NCBI RefSeq assembly: GCF_001423425.1
Contig: NZ_LMNX01000001.1
Location: forward strand, 640,970 to 704,969
Reading direction: 5' to 3'
Source of the DNA: Rhizobium sp. Leaf306
GTDB lineage: Bacteria > Pseudomonadota > Alphaproteobacteria > Rhizobiales > Rhizobiaceae
Length of the DNA stretch: 64,000 nt
The notes beneath the pieces are model-generated. The model did not search any database. It saw nothing but the letters and a program-made list of their open reading frames with translations, and was not told the origin of the DNA. Position 1 is the stretch's first letter, and each line of letters starts with the position of its first letter. The position numbers and the translations under genes were made by a program. Positions 45,238-54,185 of the stretch are shown here, piece by piece.

Positions 45238-47172
45238 ATGAAGCACGTATCTTTGATCGGTAAATTTCTGACGCTCATGTCGTTCTTCGGCATATTCGTC
45301 GTCGCAACTGCCTTCTACAGCAGCAACAGCATTCGAACGCTGGATAGCGAGTATGGCGGGCTTCTCCAGCAGGAAAGTCTGGCAACTTTGGCAATTGCAC
45401 GCGCCAATCGCTACATGCAGACCGGGCACGCTGCCGTTGGCGACCTGCTTGTGTCGCGCACTGACGCAGAGAACGCGAGCAATCTTGCGGCGTTTGAAAA
45501 AGCCAAATCCTCTTTTGGTGGCTGGATGGACAAGGCGATGGCGGCCCTTCCCGCTAATGCCAAGCTGGCGCCGATCAAGGCGGAAGGTTTGAGCGTTCTC
45601 AATGACGCTTGCGGCCCTGTGGTTCAGGCCGCAGCTCAGGCCACGGACGAGGCTGCCGTGCTGGCGTCTCAGGAAGCCTTCATGAAGGACTGCAAGCCGA
45701 AGTTTGCGGCCGTTACCGAAAAACTCACGGTGGTGACCGACGAAGTGATGACAGCTGCAAATCAGGAAAGCGAAAATCTCAGCGCCAGTGCGAAGACAAC
45801 CATCTACGCCACTTTCGGGGCCGTTATCGGAGGTCTCGCCCTCGTGCTCGTCGCAGGCTTCTTCCTGATCCGTGCCTGGCTTGCACGACCCATCCAGCAC
45901 TTGCAGCGCACGATGCTGACCCTTGCAAACGGGGATCTGTCGGCGCTGGTGGCCGGCGCGGACCGCCGCGACGAGGTCGGCAGCATGGCCAAGGCCTTGC
46001 AGGTGTTCAAGGACAATGCTCTGCGCAGCAAGGAAATGGAGCATGAAGCCGAGCTGAACCGTACGACCCAGGAAGCGGACCGTGTCCGCAACGCGGAGAG
46101 CGAACGCCAACGCAGCGAGGCGATGGCCGAGGCGACCAATGGTCTGGCGGAAGGCCTCAAGCGGCTCTCGGCCGGAGACCTCACCTTCCAGTTGGACCGG
46201 GCTTTCGCCGCAGACTTCGAAGGCTTGCGAGCGGATTTCAACGACTCGGTCGCCAAGCTGCGCGACACGCTCCACTCCGTCGCCAACGCCACCAACGCGA
46301 TCGACGGCGGATCCCGCGAACTCAGCCAGAGCGCCGGCGACCTGTCGAAACGTACCGAACAGCAGGCCGCCTCGCTCGAAGAGACAGCTGCAGCGCTCGA
46401 CCAGATCACGGCCAATGTCAGCACCTCCACCAGCCGCACGGAAGAAGCCCGGTCGATGGCGATCGAAGCCAATCAATCGGCTGCCCAGTCCGGCGCCGTC
46501 GTTGCAAAAGCGGTCGATGCGATGCAGCGGATCGAACAGTCGTCCTCGCAGATCTCCAACATCATCGGCGTGATCGACGAAATCGCCTTCCAGACCAACC
46601 TTCTCGCCCTCAATGCGGGCGTTGAGGCGGCGCGCGCCGGTGAAGCCGGCAAGGGCTTTGCGGTGGTTGCCCAGGAAGTGCGCGAGCTCGCGCAGCGCTC
46701 CGCGCAGGCCGCAAAGGAGATCAAGGACCTGATCCGGAACTCGGCGTCCGAAGTCAAGAATGGCGTCGAACTGGTGAGCGCCACAGGCACTGCGCTTCAG
46801 GTGATCCAGAATCATGTCGTGGCGATCAATTCGCAGCTCGATGCGATTGCCACGTCCGCAAAGGAACAGTCGGTCGGCCTGTCGGAAGTCAATGTCGCCG
46901 TCAACCAGATGGACCAGGTAACCCAGCAGAACGCCGCGATGGTGGAAGAAGCAACGGCGGCAAGCGCTGCGCTTGCCCAGGAAGCCCAGCGCCTGCGCGA
47001 GCTCGTCGGTCGGTTCAACACCGAAGGCGACCGCGGAATGTCCGCATCGGTGCGCGTCGCCGATCACGCAACCGCCCGCGCCACCCCCTCGCCGGCACGC
47101 ACCCTCGCCAAGAAGGTTGCGTCAGCCTTCGGTTCGCTAGCGCCAGCCGCCTCCAACTGGGAAGAGTTCTGA
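45238..47172 (+). CDS. Methyl-accepting chemotaxis protein
   Basis: A 644-residue transmembrane chemoreceptor. TM1 is at about 8-28, followed by a periplasmic four-helix-bundle-type sensor of about 155 residues and TM2 at about 190-212. A HAMP domain follows (about 213-265), then a second HAMP-like stretch and the MA signalling domain. The hairpin tip contains [20 protein letters not shown]. The final residues NWEEF match the C-terminal pentapeptide that tethers CheR/CheB in enteric receptors. The ligand is unknown. A TTAA-N6-TTAA motif lies 25 bp upstream of the start. Confidence 0.94.
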   Translation: MKHVSLIGKFLTLMSFFGIFVVATAFYSSNSIRTLDSEYGGLLQQESLATLAIARANRYMQTGHAAVGDLLVSRTDAENASNLAAFEKAKSSFGGWMDKAMAALPANAKLAPIKAEGLSVLNDACGPVVQAAAQATDEAAVLASQEAFMKDCKPKFAAVTEKLTVVTDEVMTAANQESENLSASAKTTIYATFGAVIGGLALVLVAGFFLIRAWLARPIQHLQRTMLTLANGDLSALVAGADRRDEVGSMAKALQVFKDNALRSKEMEHEAELNRTTQEADRVRNAESERQRSEAMAEATNGLAEGLKRLSAGDLTFQLDRAFAADFEGLRADFNDSVAKLRDTLHSVANATNAIDGGSRELSQSAGDLSKRTEQQAASLEETAAALDQITANVSTSTSRTEEARSMAIEANQSAAQSGAVVAKAVDAMQRIEQSSSQISNIIGVIDEIAFQTNLLALNAGVEAARAGEAGKGFAVVAQEVRELAQRSAQAAKEIKDLIRNSASEVKNGVELVSATGTALQVIQNHVVAINSQLDAIATSAKEQSVGLSEVNVAVNQMDQVTQQNAAMVEEATAASAALAQEAQRLRELVGRFNTEGDRGMSASVRVADHATARATPSPARTLAKKVASAFGSLAPAASNWEEF

Positions 47173-47192
47173 TTGACCACATTGACGAACCG

Positions 47193-47220
47193 AAAGGGCG
47201 GTCTCCGGGCCGCCTTTTTT
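47193..47220 (+). terminator. Terminator after the chemoreceptor gene
   Basis: A GGGCGG / CCGCC stem with short loop, starting 20 nt after the stop and ending in TTTTTT. Confidence 0.85.
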
Positions 47221-47234
47221 CGTTTCGCGCCCAT

Positions 47235-47263
47235 AAAAAAACCGCCCGGCAGAGCCGGACGGT
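47235..47263 (-). terminator. Terminator of the small secreted protein gene
   Basis: On the minus strand ACCGTCCGGC and GCCGGGCGGT form a stem with one mismatch and a 3-nt loop, followed by six or more T residues. It begins 27 nt after the stop of that gene. Confidence 0.85.
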
Positions 47264-47290
47264 CAAGGGTCATTTGAAGTGCCGCTCGGC

Positions 47291-47611
47291 TTAGTACATC
47301 GTGCGGCCGTTGTTGTTCTTGCGGTAGATGTTGCGCGACGCGTTGTTCTGGCGGCGCTCGATCTCGCGGCGCTCGCGCGGGGTGATTACGCCATCGCGGG
47401 CTGCGCGGTTCTGGGCGCGATCGATGCGGTTCTGCTGGCGAGCGATGTTGCGAAGCTCCTGCGGCGTCAGTTTGCCGGTGACGGCACCGCGGTAGATCCG
47501 GTTTTCCTGCCGGTTTTCGCGGCTTTCGCTGCGGTATGTCTGCGCAAAGCTCGGCACTGCAAATGCAGACGCCATGACGAGTGCGAGCGTGGTGATGGCG
47601 ATCTTCTTCAT
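47291..47611 (-). CDS. Small secreted arginine/asparagine-rich protein
   Basis: A 106-residue protein with a classic Sec signal peptide (residues 1-23, cleaved after PSFA). The mature part of 83 residues is rich in R, N and Q, with two repeats of the pattern GKLTPQELRNI / GVITPRERREI, each preceded by an RAQNR-like helix. The repeats resemble short helix-loop-helix units; I cannot assign metal binding. AGGAGG precedes the start. An AGTTCGA-N2-TCGAACT palindrome abuts that ribosome-binding site. Family not recognised; function unknown. Confidence 0.8.
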   Translation of the reverse strand: MKKIAITTLALVMASAFAVPSFAQTYRSESRENRQENRIYRGAVTGKLTPQELRNIARQQNRIDRAQNRAARDGVITPRERREIERRQNNASRNIYRKNNNGRTMY

Positions 47612-47745
47612 ATCTTCCTCCTAGTTCGAGGTCGAACTCAATGTGAGAACGACCCGATGGTAGGTGCCAAACGGTGAACCCCGGCTGAAGGTTGCGTTCA
47701 CCTTCGCTTGCATATGCGGTTTTTTGCACATTCTAAAATGGCCGT

Positions 47746-47786
47746 GATCGTTCACTTTTATGAGACAAACAGTCTCCGATCGTTCA
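47746..47786 (+). promoter_or_regulatory. Two direct repeats upstream of doxX
   Basis: GATCGTTCA occurs at 47746-47754 and again at 47778-47786, 32 bp apart (three helical turns). Both lie on the same face of DNA 93-133 bp before doxX. The arrangement suggests a dimeric activator or repressor, not identified. Confidence 0.4.
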
Positions 47787-47878
47787 TCTTTCGCGTTTGG
47801 CAGAAAGGGGTAATGTCCGGTTCAAGAATTCACACGCGGCGGGGAGAAAGATCCAGCGCCGCAACCCGGAGACTTCCC

Positions 47879-48325
47879 ATGTCCAGCACCAACAACATCA
47901 TCATTCTCGTCGCACGCATTCTTCTGTCGTTCATGTTCATCTTTGCCGGCTTCGGCAAGCTGGCCGATCCTGCAGGCACTGCCGGCATGATCGCAGGCGC
48001 CGGCATGCCGGCTGCAACCGCCCTTGCCTATCTCGCCGGCCTGTTCGAATTTGTTGCCGGTCTTGCCGTTCTCGTCGGCTTCCAGACCAAGATTGCCGGC
48101 TGGGCCATCGCCCTGTTCTGCATCTTCACCGGCGTGATGTTCCATTCGGGCACCGTTGCCGTTCCCGGCTGGCCGGATGCCGCTCTCGGCTGGATCAACA
48201 CGCTCAACGGCATCATGCTGATGAAGAACGTGACCCTTGCCGGCGCCTACATCCTGCTCGCTACCTACGGCCCCGGTCTCTACTCGGTCGACGCTCGCCG
48301 CGGTAAGGTCGCAATCGCTGCCTAA
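47879..48325 (+). CDS. DoxX family membrane protein
   Basis: A 148-residue inner-membrane protein with four predicted helices (about 7-27, 48-70, 76-96, 110-130). It starts with ILVARILLSFMFIFAGFGKL, the DoxX opening motif. Homologues are linked to redox or thiol stress and often sit next to pirin or SseA genes; none is present here. The ATG at 47879 has GGAG seven nt upstream and was chosen over an in-frame extension to 47708. An excellent terminator follows. Confidence 0.9.
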   Translation: MSSTNNIIILVARILLSFMFIFAGFGKLADPAGTAGMIAGAGMPAATALAYLAGLFEFVAGLAVLVGFQTKIAGWAIALFCIFTGVMFHSGTVAVPGWPDAALGWINTLNGIMLMKNVTLAGAYILLATYGPGLYSVDARRGKVAIAA

Positions 48326-48350
48326 CCTTTGAGCGTTCCCTGCCATGAAG

Positions 48351-48384
48351 GCCCGCCAGTCAACTGACTGGTGGGCTTTTTTTT
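48351..48384 (+). terminator. Rho-independent terminator after doxX
   Basis: An 11-bp stem (GCCCGCCAGTC / GACTGGTGGGC, one G-T pair) with a 4-nt loop is followed by eight T residues. It lies 25 nt after the stop and also just downstream of the convergent methyltransferase gene's stop. Confidence 0.92.
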
Positions 48385-48396
48385 ATTCTGGAATTG

Positions 48397-49014
48397 CTAT
48401 GATGTCCGGCGGCGGATGTTCTTTGCCAGCCAGACGGTTGCGCCACCGCATTGCGGATCCTGGGCGACGCTTGCCAGCACCTCGAAGCCGTTTTTTGTAA
48501 GGAGCGCTTCGTATTCCTCCGGTGACAGGCTGGCGTGGTAAAGCGGTTCACCGCCGAACTCCCCCATCGCCTCTCCTTCGAAATGGCCGGCGGTAAACAT
48601 CAGCGCCGCACCGGGGCCAGCGAGTGCTGCAAAGCGCGGGAACATGGCGCGCTGGTCCTGCGGGTTGAGGTGGAAGAAGCTGTGCCAGGCGATGATGCCA
48701 TCGAACTTGGTCGGCTGGTAGAACTTGCGCATGTCGGCAACGATCCAGGCGCGGCCCGGAAACCGTTCGCGGGCAAGCCCGATCAGCGTTTCCGACGTAT
48801 CGACGCCGGTGAGGCGAAGATTGCGGCGGATCAGATCTGCCGCAATCGGTTCCGCTGCACCGCAGCCGAGATCGAGCACGTGACCGCGCGGCGGCATGGT
48901 GGCCGCAAACCTGTCGAGCCATGGTCGTTCGAACAGGGTCCTGCCGCGCAGCTTGTCGAAGGCAGCTGCGTGGCGTTCGTAGAGCCCGATGATATTGGCG
49001 TCTTCGCCGGCCAT
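48397..49014 (-). CDS. Class I SAM-dependent methyltransferase
   Basis: A 205-residue methyltransferase. Motif I, HVLDLGCGAAEPIAADLI, is at about 44-61, the acidic motif II residue is in LTGVDTSE, and a motif IV-like IIAWHSFFHLNPQDQ follows at about 107-121. No substrate-recognition domain is seen, so the substrate is unknown. The start overlaps the hisG stop by one base, so it belongs transcriptionally to the hisS-hisZ-hisG run. Confidence 0.87.
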   Translation of the reverse strand: MAGEDANIIGLYERHAAAFDKLRGRTLFERPWLDRFAATMPPRGHVLDLGCGAAEPIAADLIRRNLRLTGVDTSETLIGLARERFPGRAWIVADMRKFYQPTKFDGIIAWHSFFHLNPQDQRAMFPRFAALAGPGAALMFTAGHFEGEAMGEFGGEPLYHASLSPEEYEALLTKNGFEVLASVAQDPQCGGATVWLAKNIRRRTS

Positions 49015-49709
49015 CAGAGCGCGTTGCGCACGGCGTCGACGATATGCGCGATGCGCAGATCGCCTTCATGCGCGAGTTTGCGCGCTCTCACCAGGCAGGC
49101 CTGCGACTTGAGGATGACGCCATCCGACAGGATCTTCAGGTGGTTGGCGCGCAGTGTCGAGCCGGTCGAGGTGATATCGACGATGATATCCGCTTGGCCT
49201 GCTGCCGGTGCGCCTTCCGTGGCGCCGAGGCTTTCGACGATGCGGTAAAGCTGGATGCCGTGCTGCGACGAGAAATGCTGCTGGGTGAGCCGCCAGTATT
49301 TCGTGGCGATCTGCAACCGCCGACCGTGACGCGCGCGGAAATCGGCGGCGACATCGCCGAGATCGGCCATGGTATCGACGTCGAGCCAGATCTCCGGAAC
49401 GGCGACGACCACATCCGCATGGCCGAAACCGAGGCGGGCGACGATCTCGACCTGCCTGTCTGCATCGACCAGGCCTTCGCGCACGAGATCCTCGCCGGTG
49501 ACGCCGAAATCGACGGCGCCGGCGCCGAGTTCACGGGCGATCTCGGAGGCCGAGAGAAAGGCGATCTCGATATCCTCATGGCCTTCGACGCGACCGCGAT
49601 AGGAGCGATCATTGCCGACGGCGACGATGGGAAGGCCGGCGCGCTCGAAGATCGCCGAGGCGTCGTCCTTCATGCGGCCCTTGGAGGGCAAAGCGATGGT
49701 TATGGTCAT
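49014..49709 (-). CDS. hisG: ATP phosphoribosyltransferase, short form
   Basis: A 231-residue HisG of the short form, the first enzyme of histidine biosynthesis, combining ATP and PRPP. It opens with [13 protein letters not shown], has [10 protein letters not shown] and the PRPP-loop-type [18 protein letters not shown]. The C-terminal regulatory domain of the long form is absent, and that role is supplied by HisZ, encoded immediately upstream with a 1-base overlap. The start at MTITIALP was chosen accordingly. Confidence 0.96.
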   Translation of the reverse strand: MTITIALPSKGRMKDDASAIFERAGLPIVAVGNDRSYRGRVEGHEDIEIAFLSASEIARELGAGAVDFGVTGEDLVREGLVDADRQVEIVARLGFGHADVVVAVPEIWLDVDTMADLGDVAADFRARHGRRLQIATKYWRLTQQHFSSQHGIQLYRIVESLGATEGAPAAGQADIIVDITSTGSTLRANHLKILSDGVILKSQACLVRARKLAHEGDLRIAHIVDAVRNAL

Positions 49710-50824
49710 CAGCGCGCCCTCGCCTGTTCGATCCGGTCGAGCCACAGCGAGAAGCCGACGGCCGGAATGTCGTCGACGGCGCCGAGCAGCGTCAGCAGCC
49801 GGTCAAAGCGACCGCCGCCGACCAGAACCGCATCCGACCCCTTTTGCGTGACCTCGAAGACGAGGCCGGTGTAATAATCGAGCGGACGACCGAAGGCAGC
49901 GCGATAGGTGATGCGCGACGGGTCCATGCCGAGATCCTGAAGTGCTGCAACGCGGGCTTCGAATTCGCCAAGCGCATGGCCGAACGACAGGCCTGCGGCA
50001 TCGGCAAAACCGGCAAGAGCGGCGGCTGCCTCCGAAAGTGGCAGTTCCAGCGACAGGAACTCGCTGAGCAGAAGAAGTGCCGCGCCGTCCAGCCGGGTTT
50101 CGGCGAGCGCCAGCTTTTCCGTCAGCCGGGCTGCGATCTCGCGCGGCGAGCGGCTGGCATTGGTGGAATAGCCGGTGTCCTGCATGGTCCGGTCGATATG
50201 GTCGATCAGCGCCGCCTCGTCCTGGCGCAAGAGATCGGCAAGCTCCGGCGACAGGCCTGCGACCGGCTGCGGGGTGGCGAGAGTCAGCAGCAGTTGCTTC
50301 AGAAGCGCCGTGTTGCCAAATGCCTGGATCAGCCGCTTCTGCCAGCCGAGCGCCAGGCCGAGCGAGCGCACGACCGCTTCGAACACGGTCTGATCGCCGA
50401 GCGTGATCGTGAGAGCGCGACCGGGAAGCAGGCTTGCGATGATTTCGACCGCATCGGTGACGGCCCGGGCATCGGCGCTTGCGACGTTCTTTTCGCCGAG
50501 ATCCTCGATGCCGGCCTGATAGAACTCGTTGTCGCCGTCACGCCGCTGGCGAAACACTTCGCCGAGATAGCAATAGCGCCGCGGTGTGCCGGTGGCGGTC
50601 TCGATATGGCGCAGGCAGACGGGAATGGTGAATTCCGGCCGCAGACACAGGCTTTCGCCGCGCTCGCTTTCGGTGAGGAAGATGCGGCGGCGAAGATCCT
50701 CGCCGGCCATGTCGAGAAAGGGTGCTGCCGGCTGGATCACCGGCGTATCGATGCGGGCCGCACCGCGACCGGCAAATTCATCGAGCAGGCGGCCGGAGAA
50801 TTCGGGCATGTTGATCAGCGGCAT
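49709..50824 (-). CDS. hisZ: ATP phosphoribosyltransferase regulatory subunit
   Basis: A 371-residue HisZ, a paralogue of histidyl-tRNA synthetase that forms the hetero-octameric enzyme with HisG. It retains the class II-like core ([30 protein letters not shown]) but lacks the anticodon-binding domain. The GVGRFDR-type motif is [14 protein letters not shown] near the C terminus. The start at MPLINMPEF was chosen; the longer in-frame start at 50908 lies within the mosaic repeat. It is translated with hisG by stop-start overlap. Confidence 0.95.
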   Translation of the reverse strand: MPLINMPEFSGRLLDEFAGRGAARIDTPVIQPAAPFLDMAGEDLRRRIFLTESERGESLCLRPEFTIPVCLRHIETATGTPRRYCYLGEVFRQRRDGDNEFYQAGIEDLGEKNVASADARAVTDAVEIIASLLPGRALTITLGDQTVFEAVVRSLGLALGWQKRLIQAFGNTALLKQLLLTLATPQPVAGLSPELADLLRQDEAALIDHIDRTMQDTGYSTNASRSPREIAARLTEKLALAETRLDGAALLLLSEFLSLELPLSEAAAALAGFADAAGLSFGHALGEFEARVAALQDLGMDPSRITYRAAFGRPLDYYTGLVFEVTQKGSDAVLVGGGRFDRLLTLLGAVDDIPAVGFSLWLDRIEQARAR

Positions 50825-50837
50825 GGGACGGCTCCTG

Positions 50838-51004
50838 CGGTAGGGGAGAAAGTCCCCCTCTGGGCTGCCGCCCATCTCCCCCACGGGGGGGGAGAAGACC
50901 CGCGGCAATCGCCGATCTCACCAGCGAGGCGCAGCAGGAGATCCGACGCTGGCGTCACGCACCAACGCGCTCCCTCCCCCTTGTGGGGAGGGTTGGGGAG
51001 GGGA
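50838..51004. repeat. Mosaic GC-rich palindromic intergenic repeat between hisS and hisZ
   Basis: About 165 bp containing three inverted repeats: a run of G and C near 50875-50894, a GATCTC/GAGATC pair near 50914-50942, and CCCTCCCC-N5-GGGGAGGG at 50972-50992. Composition differs from neighbouring genes. It resembles the mosaic palindromic elements that are dispersed between rhizobial genes (RIME-like), by inspection only. It lies inside the his operon and may affect processing of the transcript. Confidence 0.6.
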
Positions 51005-51023
51005 AAAGCCACCGGCACAGACA

Positions 51024-52544
51024 TCATTCGCCCTTCGCCCGCCTGCGATCTTCGGCCTGGGCTGCCAGGATTTCCTGCACCTTGGCGACGAGATCGGCTT
51101 CTGCGACCGTATCCTGCGCGACGCGGGCTTCGCGCCATTCGGCATTGTCGGTGATCTCGCCGGAGAGGCGCTTGCCCTCGAACAGGTCCTTCAGCTGCAC
51201 GACACCCTCGGCGCGCTCGTCGCCGCCCTGGATGATGGCGATCGGGCAGCCTCTGCGGTCGGCATATTTCAGCTGGTTGCCGAATTTCTTCCAGTTGCCC
51301 TGGTACATTTCAGCGCGAATGCCGGCTTGGCGGAGATCCTGCGTGAATTTCTGGTAGCGTCCCATGCTCTCGACATCACCATCCATGACGGTGACGAGGA
51401 CGGGTGCGACCACCTCATCCTGGCCGAGCTTGCCAAGGTTCTTCAGCGCCGTCAGCAGCCGCGAGACGCCGATGGAGAAACCGGTGGCCGGCACCGGCTG
51501 GCCCATGAAGCGCGACACGAGACCATCGTAACGACCACCGCCGCCCACGGACCCGAACACGACCTTTTCGCCTTTTTCGTTGGTGACGTCGAAGGTGAGC
51601 TCGGCTTCGAAGACCGGGCCGGTGTAGTATTCCAGGCCGCGGACGACGGAGGGGTCGATCTTGATGCGATCCGGGCCGTACCCGGCACCTGTTGCCAGCG
51701 CGCCGATAATGTTCAGTTCCTCAACGCCCTCGCTGCCCCTGGCTGTTCCGGCAACCAGTTCGCCGAGTTCAGCCGCGCTTTCCGCGTAATCCTTGATGCC
51801 AACGAAGAAGAGAACCTTTCCGATCTGTTCCTCGCCAAGTCCCGCACCCTTGGTGAAGTCGCCACTCTCATCCTTGCGGCCGGCACCCAGCAACAGAGCA
51901 ACGCCCTCAGGGCCGAACTTGTCGAGCTTATCGATGGCGCGCAGCACGTTCAGCCGCTGGCCGGCCTTGTCGTCGCCGCCGAGGCCGATCGCCTCCATGA
52001 CGCCATCCAAAACCTTGCGGTTGTTCACCCGGATCACGTAATCGCCGCGCTTGATGCCGAGCGCTTCCATCGTGTCGGCCATCATCATGCACATTTCGGC
52101 ATCGGCCTGGACGCCGGGTGCGCCGACCGTATCGGCGTCGAACTGCATGAACTGGCGGAAGCGGCCGGGGCCTGGCTTTTCGTTGCGGAACACGTAGCCG
52201 GCGCGGTAGGTGCGGAACGGCAGCTGGATCTCGTTGAAGTTTTCCGCGACGTGGCGGGCGAGCGGCGCGGTCAGATCGTAGCGCAGCGACATCCACTGTT
52301 CGTCATCGTCCTGCAGCGAGAAGACGCCCTCGTTGGGGCGGTCGCTGTCGGGCAGGAATTTGCCGAGCGCATCGGTATATTCGAACAGCGGCGTCTCGAG
52401 CGGATCGAAACCGTAGCGCTCGTAGACTTCGCGGATTTTTCCGACCATTTCGTTGGTGGCGTGGATATCGGCGCTCGAACGATCGACAAAGCCGCGCGGC
52501 AGGCGGGCCTTCAGTTTCTGGGGCTTCTTTTGTTTGTCGCTCAT
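51024..52544 (-). CDS. hisS: Histidyl-tRNA synthetase
   Basis: A 506-residue class II synthetase. Motif 1 is at the N terminus ([20 protein letters not shown]). Motif 2 contains [18 protein letters not shown]. The histidine-specific motifs [14 protein letters not shown] and [13 protein letters not shown] follow, with a C-terminal anticodon-binding domain. It is longer than E. coli HisS (424) because of insertions in the central region, common in rhizobia. It is upstream of hisZ and hisG on the same strand, a frequent rhizobial arrangement. Confidence 0.96.
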   Translation of the reverse strand: MSDKQKKPQKLKARLPRGFVDRSSADIHATNEMVGKIREVYERYGFDPLETPLFEYTDALGKFLPDSDRPNEGVFSLQDDDEQWMSLRYDLTAPLARHVAENFNEIQLPFRTYRAGYVFRNEKPGPGRFRQFMQFDADTVGAPGVQADAEMCMMMADTMEALGIKRGDYVIRVNNRKVLDGVMEAIGLGGDDKAGQRLNVLRAIDKLDKFGPEGVALLLGAGRKDESGDFTKGAGLGEEQIGKVLFFVGIKDYAESAAELGELVAGTARGSEGVEELNIIGALATGAGYGPDRIKIDPSVVRGLEYYTGPVFEAELTFDVTNEKGEKVVFGSVGGGGRYDGLVSRFMGQPVPATGFSIGVSRLLTALKNLGKLGQDEVVAPVLVTVMDGDVESMGRYQKFTQDLRQAGIRAEMYQGNWKKFGNQLKYADRRGCPIAIIQGGDERAEGVVQLKDLFEGKRLSGEITDNAEWREARVAQDTVAEADLVAKVQEILAAQAEDRRRAKGE

Positions 52545-52691
52545 GATCGATATTCCATTGCCTTCGGGCCTTCGGGAAAGGCCGGATTAGTGTGCGGTTT
52601 CTTAGAGGATGACAGCCGGAGCGGCAAGGGCGGCGGCTGGCGAACAGGCTAGAGCAGTGGTATATATTGCGCCACCACAGGGGTTACGGCC

Positions 52692-52925
52692 ATGGACAAG
52701 CGCGTCACGATCGAAATCCCGGAACCGATGCATCGCCTCCTGAGGCGCTATGCCGATCTGCATGGCTTCGATACCGACGCTTATATTGCTCAGGTTCTCC
52801 ACAAGCATCTCGAAGATCTCCATGATGTTGCCGTCGCTGAAGCGTATCTAGAAGAAGTCCGAAATGGCAATTCAGGCACGTATACGATGGAACAACTCGA
52901 ACGCGAGCTTGGCCTGAATGATTGA
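52692..52925 (+). CDS. Orphan RHH-type antitoxin-like protein
   Basis: A 77-residue protein. The start RVTIEIPEPMHRLLRRYADLHGFDTDAYIAQVL is a ribbon-helix-helix pattern, with HLEDLHDVAVAEAYLEEVR typical of RelB/DUF6290 antitoxins. The C terminus YTMEQLERELGL resembles toxin-binding tails. No RelE/ParE toxin follows; the next gene is unrelated. Upstream, a GTGGTATATAT stretch (about 52658) could be an autoregulatory site. Confidence 0.75.
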   Translation: MDKRVTIEIPEPMHRLLRRYADLHGFDTDAYIAQVLHKHLEDLHDVAVAEAYLEEVRNGNSGTYTMEQLERELGLND

Positions 52926-52958
52926 CAGAACCGGCAGCCAGGCCTCTATCGCTCACCC

Positions 52959-53711
52959 ATGATCCTCGAAGCGATCCATTACACCGCGACCCTGCCGGTC
53001 ACGTCATCCGAATTTCGGCCATTCATCCGATCCTCGGTCAATCTCTGGTCGCGTGCCAGACGTTGCGCCGACGCCTGGGCACCGCATGAGGAGAATTGCA
53101 AGACGTTCATTCGAGAGACTATTGCGGACATGAAGCAGCGGCGGACCGTCGTCGTGCTTGGCTCCGGTCTGTTGCGCGACGTGCCGATCAATGATCTTGC
53201 GAAGGGTTTCGATACGGTCGTGCTGGTCGATCTGGTGCATCTCGCCTCCGTGCGGCTGCGGATGCTTGCGGGCAGATACCGGAATGTGCGGCTGATTTCG
53301 CGCAATCTCTCCGATCTCGACAAGGCACTTGCCGGCGACGTGCCGGAGCCTTTGGCGTTTCTGCGGCAGGTGCCGTATCTCGATCTCGTCGTCTCGGCCA
53401 ACATCCTGTCTCAGATCGGCGTCGGTGCGAGGCGGCAGCTTGAGGAGATGAGGCACCCGGAGCCGGATGCCATCGTTGCCAAGCTTGTCAGCGCGCATCT
53501 GGACGGGATCTCCGCCCTGCCCTGCCGCCAGATCCTGTTGACCGATACCGCCTATAGAATTGTCGATCGGCAGGGAGAGGTTCTGGAGACAACCGATCTT
53601 CTGGCCGGCGTTGCGCCGCCGCAGGCTGTCCGGGCCTGGACCTGGCCGGTCGCGCCCTATGGCGAACTTGGCCGTGAGTATCAGGCTGTCCATGATGTGA
53701 TCGCGCGGTAG
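52959..53711 (+). CDS. Conserved hypothetical Rossmann-like protein
   Basis: A 250-residue protein. It has a nucleotide-binding-like strand-turn-helix VVVLGSGLLRDVP (residues 64-76) followed by VVLVDLVHL (87-95), which together look like motifs I and II of SAM methyltransferases. A later LDLVVSANILSQIG (about 139-152) resembles motif IV of these enzymes. No catalytic motif or known family is evident. It follows the small antitoxin gene by 33 bp on the same strand. The function cannot be assigned; a methyltransferase-like fold is an inference. Confidence 0.65.
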   Translation: MILEAIHYTATLPVTSSEFRPFIRSSVNLWSRARRCADAWAPHEENCKTFIRETIADMKQRRTVVVLGSGLLRDVPINDLAKGFDTVVLVDLVHLASVRLRMLAGRYRNVRLISRNLSDLDKALAGDVPEPLAFLRQVPYLDLVVSANILSQIGVGARRQLEEMRHPEPDAIVAKLVSAHLDGISALPCRQILLTDTAYRIVDRQGEVLETTDLLAGVAPPQAVRAWTWPVAPYGELGREYQAVHDVIAR

Positions 53712-53747
53712 CTTGATTTGCGCGATGCCGCGTTTTAGCGTCAGCGC

Positions 53748-54125
53748 ATGATGACACGCACGCTTTCCATTGCCGCCACCGTTCTTGCCCTCTCCTTCAG
53801 CCTCGCCGTTGCGCAGGACATGAAGGGGCATGACCATTCCTCCACGAAGCCGCAGGGGCACACGGAGAATAGCCCGTCCACCAAGGCCTATCAGGATGCG
53901 GCTGCGAAAATGCATCGCGACATGTCGCTGGACTATTCAGGCGACGCGGATGTCGATTTTGCCCGCGGCATGATCGCTCATCACCAGGGCGCGATCGACA
54001 TGGCCAAGGTCGAGCTGGAACACGGCAAGGACCCGGAACTGCGCAAGCTGGCTGAAGAGATCATCAAGGCGCAGGAAAAGGAAATTGCCGACATGGAGAC
54101 TTGGCTGAAGACCAAGGGACAGTAA
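53748..54125 (+). CDS. Periplasmic DUF305 (CopM-like) protein
   Basis: A 125-residue exported protein. The signal peptide is residues 1-22 (cleaved near LAVAQ). The mature part begins with a histidine- and methionine-containing stretch (DMKGHDHSSTKPQGH). A four-helix DUF305 domain follows, with FARGMIAHHQGAIDMAKVEL (about 65-84) as its signature. Relatives bind copper in the periplasm (CopM). No other copper gene is adjacent. Two ATGs, 53748 and 53751, are possible. Confidence 0.87.
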   Translation: MMTRTLSIAATVLALSFSLAVAQDMKGHDHSSTKPQGHTENSPSTKAYQDAAAKMHRDMSLDYSGDADVDFARGMIAHHQGAIDMAKVELEHGKDPELRKLAEEIIKAQEKEIADMETWLKTKGQ

Positions 54126-54185
54126 GCTTCAAGGCTTGTCGGGCGCCGCATCCTTCCGTATCTTGATGATCTGGAGGCTGGTGAC

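Noticed and set aside
45214..47067. A 617-residue minus-strand open frame opposite the chemoreceptor
   Set aside because: Antisense to a complete chemoreceptor and without motifs; a product of codon bias.
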